DNA of 64,000 nucleotides from JAJRZL01 sp964557855 (lineage in GTDB: Bacteria; Zixibacteria; MSB-5A5; GN15; FEB-12), in assembly GCA_964557855.1 (NCBI GenBank), contig CAZLBP010000016.1, forward strand, positions 17,770 through 81,769, in the 5' to 3' direction. The notes under the pieces were generated by a model. It did not search any database. It was given only the letters and a program-made list of their open reading frames with translations, and was not told the origin of the DNA. The position numbers were made by a program, and so were the translations under genes. Every line of letters begins with the position of its first letter. Position 1 is the stretch's first letter. Below, piece by piece: positions 59,319 to 64,000 of the stretch.

Positions 59319-60092
59319 TCATGTATTTCGGTGCGTTGGTTTCTTGCGATAGCGGTAGATCACGTACACGACAATGAGGAACACCGCCACCGCCGGGATA
59401 ATCCAGGTCGTGACGGAACCATTGCGAGCTTCTTCCCGCAGCGCTTCATTGATATCAGCAACTTCCACTTCTTCTGTGGGGAGAACATTATCTACGTTGC
59501 CGTAGGTGAAGGTTTCGATGACCTGGTTCATAATGTCTTTGCTCACCGCGAACAGGGAATCGGGGGAATAGAAATAGAAGGAGGCCAGTCCCTGTTCGAA
59601 GAACTTCATCATGAGCAGGTGTTTCTTGGTGACTTCCACCCCATCGCTGATTTCGCTCATAACGGTAGCGAGTTTGCGCTCACTGTCGTAAACCGGGGTG
59701 TTGGATTCGAGGTTTGCCATAAAATCGGCTACCGGATAATACTTGATACCTTCGCCGAACGATTGTCTGAGCGTATTGAGCGTCGAATCGATTTCGTGTT
59801 GTGTGAAGGCGTCGCTGGAATCGACGGTGAGTATGAAGTACGGTCCCCGGTAGAACGGCACCGACCCTTCTTTGTAAAAGCCGGCTTCGTAGTCGAATAA
59901 AAGATCACCGGCGCCTCGCTGTTCGAGGAAAACGTCGAGCAGCAGGTAATCCAGTTGCTCCCAGTCGGGCGGGTAGCTGAAGTAGAAGTTGCCTTTTAGG
60001 CTGACATAGTAGTTGGTGCTGTCCGAGGCAAAGGCGGAGACGGCCAAAAGCAGGATCAACAGGATTGTGCAACAGGTGCTTTTCATGATCAT
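59319..60092 (-). CDS. Membrane-anchored protein of unknown function (GlmL operon)
   Basis: The product has 257 aa. An N-terminal signal (about residues 5-22) and a C-terminal membrane helix (about 228-246) followed by a basic tail 'YRYRKKPTHRN' give a type I topology, most of the protein being extracytoplasmic. The sequence 'NYYVSLKGNFYFSYPPDWEQLDY' resembles PsbP-like domains that begin with F-x-Y-P-x-x-W. No catalytic motif is seen. The start overlaps the GlmL stop by 4 bp. Confidence 0.65.
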   Translation of the reverse strand: MIMKSTCCTILLILLLAVSAFASDSTNYYVSLKGNFYFSYPPDWEQLDYLLLDVFLEQRGAGDLLFDYEAGFYKEGSVPFYRGPYFILTVDSSDAFTQHEIDSTLNTLRQSFGEGIKYYPVADFMANLESNTPVYDSERKLATVMSEISDGVEVTKKHLLMMKFFEQGLASFYFYSPDSLFAVSKDIMNQVIETFTYGNVDNVLPTEEVEVADINEALREEARNGSVTTWIIPAVAVFLIVVYVIYRYRKKPTHRNT

Positions 60093-61945
60093 CCGAAGAG
60101 TCGTTCCTTGGGATAGATGTCCAGATTCGTCATCCAGGTTTTCAGGTGGGAGACCCGCTCGTCTTCAGAGAGCGTCGACAGATCGAACGGCCGCCCGCGA
60201 CCGTCGAGAATTATGCCCACCACTCCTCCGTGCAGGGTTGTTTCGAGCTTGTTGCCCTTACCGGCGCCGACGTCGAACTGACGTTCCGGTTCGAGAACCG
60301 CTTTAACCTTGAGCGGCAAGCCGTCATCACCCACGCCGAGTTCGTATTTCTTCATCTCCAGGCTGTTCAATGTTCCGGTGACCTGACCATCGGGCAAATC
60401 AATTCGGTATTTCATGATGGGTCCCGGTTTCTTGATCGTCCCGGAGGGGGCGACACAGGTGCCCAGATGAATGAGGCAGTCTTTTTCGAAGACCTCTGTA
60501 GCGGCTTTGGCTTGCACCTCGGTCAACACACCCAGCTGCGGCATCATGAAAATGGAGTCCACGGCGAGGCGAGTGACACCCTCGGGCAGGAAGGCATCGA
60601 TCAACATCATGGCGGATTGCTGCCGGCGGGGTGCGTGCGAGAGCACTCCACCCGAGCCGATCAGCATATTGAGCGACATCATATTTACAATTGTAGCGCC
60701 GGAGCCGGATTGCTCGAACGCTTCGGCGATAGTGCGCTGTTGCTGGATGCCCTTCAACACAGTGGCGAAATTCTTGTGCTGAATGAAAGCCAGCCGCAGA
60801 GCCTCCTTGGCGATAGCCTGTTCGAAAATCAGTTCTTCCATCGATTGCGGAATCGTGGTCGGGCGGATCATCTTGTTCTTGACCCGATTGCGCAGATCCC
60901 TTTCGTCCATTTTGAACGGCGCCCAGCGCATGACCATTGGCAGGGTAGCTTCCGCGAACACATTGGAAATGGAGTACGACATACCGAGGTTGGCGGAGAC
61001 GGTACGGTTGAATACACCCTCGCCGCCGCCGGGACGAAACACGGAAAACACATCGGTCGTCGCCCCGCCGATATCGACTCCGACCGCTTCGATATTGTAC
61101 TGGTCGGCAATGGTCTTGATAATGAGTCCCACGGCGCCCGGGGTGGGCATGATGGGGGCGTCGGCCCAGGACATGAGCTTGTTGTACCCGGGTGCTTGCG
61201 CCATAACGTGTTCCATGAATAGTTCGTGTATTTCCTCACGGGCCGGGGCCAGGTTCTCTCGCTCGAGAATCGGTCGCAGGTTTTCAACCGTTTTCAGGTC
61301 GACTTTCTTGGCCAGTGTTTGATCGATATTCTGACGAGCATTCTTGTTGCCGGCATAGATGACGGGCAGTTTGTAGGATGACCCCAGCCGGGGGCGGGGA
61401 TCAGCGGCTGCGATCAATTCCGCCAGTTCGACCACGTGCGTAGTCGTGCCGCCGTCAATGCCGCCGGAGAGAAGGATCATATCCGGGCGGAGATGCCGGA
61501 TGCGCTCGATTTGCTGGTGCGGTTGGCGTTTGTCGTTGGAGGCGATGACGTCCATGACAATCGCACCGGCGCCCAGCGCGGCGCGCTCGGCCGATTCGGC
61601 CGTCATGGACCGCACCACCCCAGCCACCATCATCTGCAGGCCGCCGCCGGCCGACGAGGTAGATATGAACACATCGGTTCCGGTTTTTCCGTTGGACGGA
61701 TTGATGATCTTATTCTCTTCGTCCAGCAGCTTTCTCCCCGACAGCTCTTCCACTTCCTGAACGGCATTGAGCACACCCATCGTCACGTCTTCAAACGGGG
61801 CTTCAACCGTGGTCGGAGCCTCGCCGCGTGTGATGAGGCGGTACTCGCCGTTGACATACTCGATCAGGATGGCCTTGGTCGTAGTGGAACCACAGTCGGT
61901 CGCCAGAATAACTTTAATATCTTTGGGGTTATCGAATTTTGCCAT
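60089..61945 (-). CDS. GlmL/MutL-family ASKHA ATPase (glutamate mutase reactivase-like)
   Basis: The product is 618 aa and matches the glutamate-mutase-associated MutL family, not mismatch-repair MutL. The ATPase blocks are 'ILATDCGSTTTKAILIEY' (about 12-29) and 'VGVDIGGATTDVFSVF' (about 292-307), both Hsp70/actin-like phosphate loops. Long conserved stretches follow, such as 'FISTSSAGGGLQMMVAGVVR', 'MILLSGGIDGGTTTHVVELAE' and 'LNMLIGSGGVLSHAPRR'. Family members are thought to protect or reactivate B12-dependent mutases. No mutase subunits are in the window. It heads an operon with two uncharacterised genes. Confidence 0.85.
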   Translation of the reverse strand: MAKFDNPKDIKVILATDCGSTTTKAILIEYVNGEYRLITRGEAPTTVEAPFEDVTMGVLNAVQEVEELSGRKLLDEENKIINPSNGKTGTDVFISTSSAGGGLQMMVAGVVRSMTAESAERAALGAGAIVMDVIASNDKRQPHQQIERIRHLRPDMILLSGGIDGGTTTHVVELAELIAAADPRPRLGSSYKLPVIYAGNKNARQNIDQTLAKKVDLKTVENLRPILERENLAPAREEIHELFMEHVMAQAPGYNKLMSWADAPIMPTPGAVGLIIKTIADQYNIEAVGVDIGGATTDVFSVFRPGGGEGVFNRTVSANLGMSYSISNVFAEATLPMVMRWAPFKMDERDLRNRVKNKMIRPTTIPQSMEELIFEQAIAKEALRLAFIQHKNFATVLKGIQQQRTIAEAFEQSGSGATIVNMMSLNMLIGSGGVLSHAPRRQQSAMMLIDAFLPEGVTRLAVDSIFMMPQLGVLTEVQAKAATEVFEKDCLIHLGTCVAPSGTIKKPGPIMKYRIDLPDGQVTGTLNSLEMKKYELGVGDDGLPLKVKAVLEPERQFDVGAGKGNKLETTLHGGVVGIILDGRGRPFDLSTLSEDERVSHLKTWMTNLDIYPKERLFG

Positions 61946-62183
61946 GTATCCAACCTGTTATCTTGCAACAGACCTTTCTTCAAAATCGGAAACTCGTTTG
62001 TTCTGAAGCCCGACGCTTATCCGCCTGATAAAATAGACTTCAGCTTATTTCTTCCCGGGCGGATTTCCGCCAAGACCGCAAGTATAATAACTCCGTTCGG
62101 AATTGTAAACAGGGATTTTTCAGGCGAAACAGCCCGATTTTGCTGCCGATGCGCCGTCAAGAATCCCGAGGCGGTCCCAAAAG

Positions 62184-62297
62184 GTGATATTCGGTCAACT
62201 TTCGTGTCGCGTAGAGGCGGGGCTCGTCCCAGCGGATCCGGCAAGTTGCTGCGGCGCCAGGCCGCACCCAGGGCGGGGAGGGCGCAGTCAGTAGATG
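62184..62297 (-). repeat. Dispersed repeat, inverted partner of 34371-34482
   Basis: 62184-62230 is the reverse complement of 34436-34482 with a single difference; similarity continues to about 62297. See the partner entry. Confidence 0.8.
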
Positions 62298-62333
62298 GGA
62301 ACCTCCGTGGTTCCGACAGTCAATTCTTCACCT

Positions 62334-62393
62334 CACACCGTACCCTCTCCTTCGCAAAGAGAGGGGCGCCCGCAGGGCGGGGTGAGGATGGAT
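62334..62393. repeat. GC-rich intergenic repeat-like block
   Basis: It contains CCCTCTCCTTCGC-AAAGAGAGGGGCGCCC-GCAGGGCGGGGTGAGG. It resembles a short interspersed block common in bacterial genomes that yields the spurious translation 'PSSPRPAGAPLFAKER'. Only one copy is seen in this window. Confidence 0.4.
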
Positions 62394-62461
62394 CGGGTTT
62401 CGACATCATCTGCTCATTGACATCGCCGGTCCAAAGCGGTATACATAACACGGCAACGACC

Positions 62462-63514
62462 ATGACAGATAAGAGAAATGACATATCGATTAAGCTGACC
62501 GCCGAAGTCAGCTGCGCCGGTTGAGCCTCGAAACTGGCGCCAAAGGTTTTGGCGGAAGCGCTCAAAGGATTGCCGGTCACGGCGCACCCGCAACTTCTGG
62601 TCGGCTACAACACGGCCGACGATGCGGGGGTGTTTCAGATCGCCGATGATCTGGCGCTGGTGCAGACGGTGGACTTTTTCCCGCCGATAGTGGATGATCC
62701 ATACTATTTCGGGCAGATCGCGGCGGCCAATGCCATGTCCGACGTATATGCCATGGGCGGGCGGCCGCTGACTGCGCTCAATATCGTCTGCTTCCCGGGC
62801 AACATGCCGCCGGAGATTCTTACGGAAGTCCTGAAGGGCGGCGCGAAGAAGGTCGAAGAGGCCGGGGCGTTTGTGGTCGGGGGACACTCGGTCAAGGACA
62901 AGGAGCTTAAGTACGGCATTTCCGTGACGGGGATAGTCCATCCTGACCGGATATTCACAAATGCCGGGGCGCGGCCGGGCCATATCCTCTATCTCACCAA
63001 ACCGCTCGGCACGGGGCTGATAACGACCGGGATCAAGCGCAATGCGGTCGGCGATGAATTGATTCGCCTGGTGACGGTCCAGATGACACAATTGAACAAG
63101 AACGCCGCCGAAGCGATGGTCAAATGCGGGGCGCACGCCGCGACTGATATAACCGGCTACGGGCTGCTGGGGCATGCTTTTGAGATGGCGGAAGCATCGG
63201 GGGTGACGATCCGCTTCGAGGCCGACCTAATACCACTGATGCCTCAGGCGACGGAACTGGCGGCGGCGGGGATGATCCCCGGCGGGGCGAATGCCAACCG
63301 GGATTTTCTCGAGGGGCACATCCGGATAGCATCTTCGGTGGACAAAAATGTCGAGCATGTATTATACGATCCGCAAACATCGGGCGGCCTGCTGATCGCC
63401 ATCCCCGAAGAGCGAGCGGAGCAGCTTGAGCGCGAGTTCGCGGAGAAAAAGGTATTCGGGCAGCGGGTGGGGGTGGTGCAGGAAGAATCGGGCGTGGGGA
63501 TTGTGGTGGGGTGA
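62462..63514 (+). CDS. selD: Selenide, water dikinase (selenophosphate synthetase), selenocysteine-containing
   Basis: The product is 350 aa when the in-frame UGA at 62522-62524 is read as Sec21. Codons before it give an N-terminus ending 'AEVSCAG', and after it 'ASKLAPKVLAEALKGLP'. This aligns with the SelD catalytic loop (E. coli GAGCGCKISPKVL, Cys17 and Lys20): Sec21 replaces the catalytic Cys and Lys24 keeps the three-residue spacing. Downstream 'GYNTADDAGVFQIADDLALVQTVDFFPPIVDDPYYFG', 'ANAMSDVYAMGGRPLTALN', 'VVGGHSVKDKELKYG', 'TDITGYGLLGH' and 'DPQTSGGLLIAI' are SelD hallmarks (listed as separate blocks). Starting at 62549 would lose the active site. The ribosome site before ATG 62462 is weak. 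It makes selenophosphate from selenide and ATP. Confidence 0.9.
62523..62563 (+). promoter_or_regulatory. Candidate bacterial SECIS element in selD
   Basis: Immediately 3' of the UGA, CGCCAAA (62538-62544) pairs perfectly with TTTGGCG (62548-62554) around a GGT loop; the loop G is 21 nt after the UGA. An outer GAGC/GCTC pairing is possible. Bacterial SECIS hairpins recognised by SelB have a loop guanine, often GGU, at about this distance. Confidence 0.72.
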
Positions 63515-63590
63515 GTTTCGACCAAACATCTGACAAAGTCTCTTAAGTCGGGGTGACTTTCAGCGGGTTCAGTAGCATTAGGCGATAGTG

Positions 63591-63965
63591 ATGGAAGCGA
63601 TTATTAATGTAGTTGATTGGCCGCATGTAACGCTGATTTTCGCAGTTGTCTTTATCCTGGTATTTAGACGTGCTATTACAGGTCTTATTAGTAGAACTAA
63701 GTCTATAAATCGGATCGGTCTTGACACCGTAGACAATCCAAAGGTGCAGGATGACGACTCAAGAAAGAAGTCTGTCCAAGAGCTACTTGACAGAGCAGGA
63801 ACGTCAAATGCCTTACAAGAAACAGAGAAGAAAATAAAGAGAGACCTCCTACAAAGGGGTTTAGAGTCAGATGGAGATACTGTAAACGTCCTGGTCAAAT
63901 ACCTTGCTACCTTTCAGGTAATTCTTGAGTTTGAGCAAATCAATAATCCCGGATTTCCCATTTGA
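63591..63965 (+). CDS. Hypothetical membrane-anchored protein, 124 aa
   Basis: I do not recognise a family. The ATG at 63591 is preferred to the GTG at 63588. One membrane segment near the N-terminus (about residues 9-28, 'HVTLIFAVVFILVFRR') is followed by a charged, helical cytosolic tail with 'DDDSRKKSVQELLDRAG' and 'ALQETEKKIKRDLLQRG'. The tail may be coiled coil. The stretch is AT-richer than its neighbours and the ribosome site is weak (AGG), which may mean recent acquisition. It is complete within the window. Confidence 0.5.
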   Translation: MEAIINVVDWPHVTLIFAVVFILVFRRAITGLISRTKSINRIGLDTVDNPKVQDDDSRKKSVQELLDRAGTSNALQETEKKIKRDLLQRGLESDGDTVNVLVKYLATFQVILEFEQINNPGFPI

Positions 63966-64000
63966 ATCTGGGTTCTGGGATCAAGATGCGTTATTTTCGG

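Larger units (their letters stand above)
61946..62461. other. Divergent gene-free interval with two repeat elements
   Basis: This 516-bp stretch between GlmL (-) and selD (+) holds a dispersed repeat (62184-62297) and a second GC-rich repeat-like block (62334-62393). No good promoter is seen for either gene. A long plus frame here runs antisense to GlmL; only its last 20 codons belong to selD. Confidence 0.6.

Noticed and set aside
58752..59900. 382-codon plus-strand frame opposite the GlmL-operon genes
   Set aside because: Antisense shadow crossing two well-packed genes, without a ribosome site or a recognisable product.
60146..61222. 358-codon plus-strand frame opposite GlmL
   Set aside because: Antisense shadow; His/Gln/Arg-rich and featureless.
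61436..62461. Long plus-strand frame running from inside GlmL to the selD UGA
   Set aside because: Most of it is antisense to GlmL and the repeat at 62.2 kb. Only codons from 62462 on belong to a gene (selD N-terminus).
62320..62580. 86-codon minus-strand frame with 'PSSPRPAGAPLFAKERVR'
   Set aside because: The phrase is a familiar spurious translation of a GC-rich intergenic repeat; the frame also runs antisense to the selD start.
1..64000. tRNA, rRNA, prophage, IS transposase or biosynthetic cluster
   Set aside because: No cloverleaf-like sequence, rRNA motif, integrase, transposase or core biosynthetic enzyme was recognised by eye; a covariance or HMM search could still find small RNAs.

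Overview
The window is a dense, about 55% GC bacterial chromosome segment with no rRNA, tRNA, phage, transposase or CRISPR signal. Several traits point to the FCB superphylum: secreted proteases ending in a 'NYPNPFNP' type A C-terminal sorting domain, three PorV/PorQ-like outer membrane proteins, a TonB-dependent receptor, a tolQ-R-A-B set, BNR and PKD surface proteins, and a GlmL/MutL-family ATPase. A candidate division such as Zixibacteria is my best guess. This is inference from gene content; no marker phylogeny was possible.

Layout. 1-5038 holds the end of a TonB-dependent receptor, a PorV-like protein and a large lipoprotein, closed by a strong terminator. 5105-7279 (minus) is a GT39-like membrane glycosyltransferase with TPRs. 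7414-13405 carries two secreted peptidases, S8 and M6, with matching sorting domains. 13455-16872 is an iron operon, fur-feoA-feoB-FeoB-associated protein, behind a promoter overlapped by a Fur-box-like palindrome. 16964-23636 is a run of tightly packed, often overlapping housekeeping genes: ecfT, truA, transaldolase, purB, psd, pssA, purS, purQ, a DUF4321-like gene and tatA. 23176-24036 is a repeat-rich zone around tatA with a 100-N assembly gap.

24615-28553 (minus) is a signalling operon: a double-FHA protein, a metallophosphoesterase and a CHASE2 Ser/Thr kinase. It is followed by an orphan etfA, a PKD lipoprotein (minus) and an SPFH/zinc-ribbon gene pair. 34797-39319 is a second envelope cluster: a BNR-repeat secreted protein plus two PorV-like proteins. 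39568-43809 has an isocitrate-dehydrogenase-type enzyme flanked by inverted short repeats, an APC permease fused to two USP domains, and a PtsN-like protein. 44094-50869 is an overlapping operon aspS-phoH-pgpH-ybeY-corC. 50973-57431 (minus) is tolQ-tolR-tolA/tonB-tolB followed by a multi-PAS histidine kinase. 58178-61945 (minus) is an operon of a GlmL-family ATPase, a membrane protein and a barrel-sandwich/KOW-like protein.

The clearest non-obvious signal is selD at 62462-63514. A conventional reading starts at 62549 and lacks the catalytic N-terminus. Reading through an in-frame UGA at 62522 restores a full-length selenophosphate synthetase, with selenocysteine where the catalytic Cys sits and Lys three residues later. 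A SECIS-like hairpin with a GGU loop lies just downstream. Other points of interest are the Fur box, a coiled-coil-like insert in FeoB, a composite dispersed repeat family and the GlmL operon with two uncharacterised partners.
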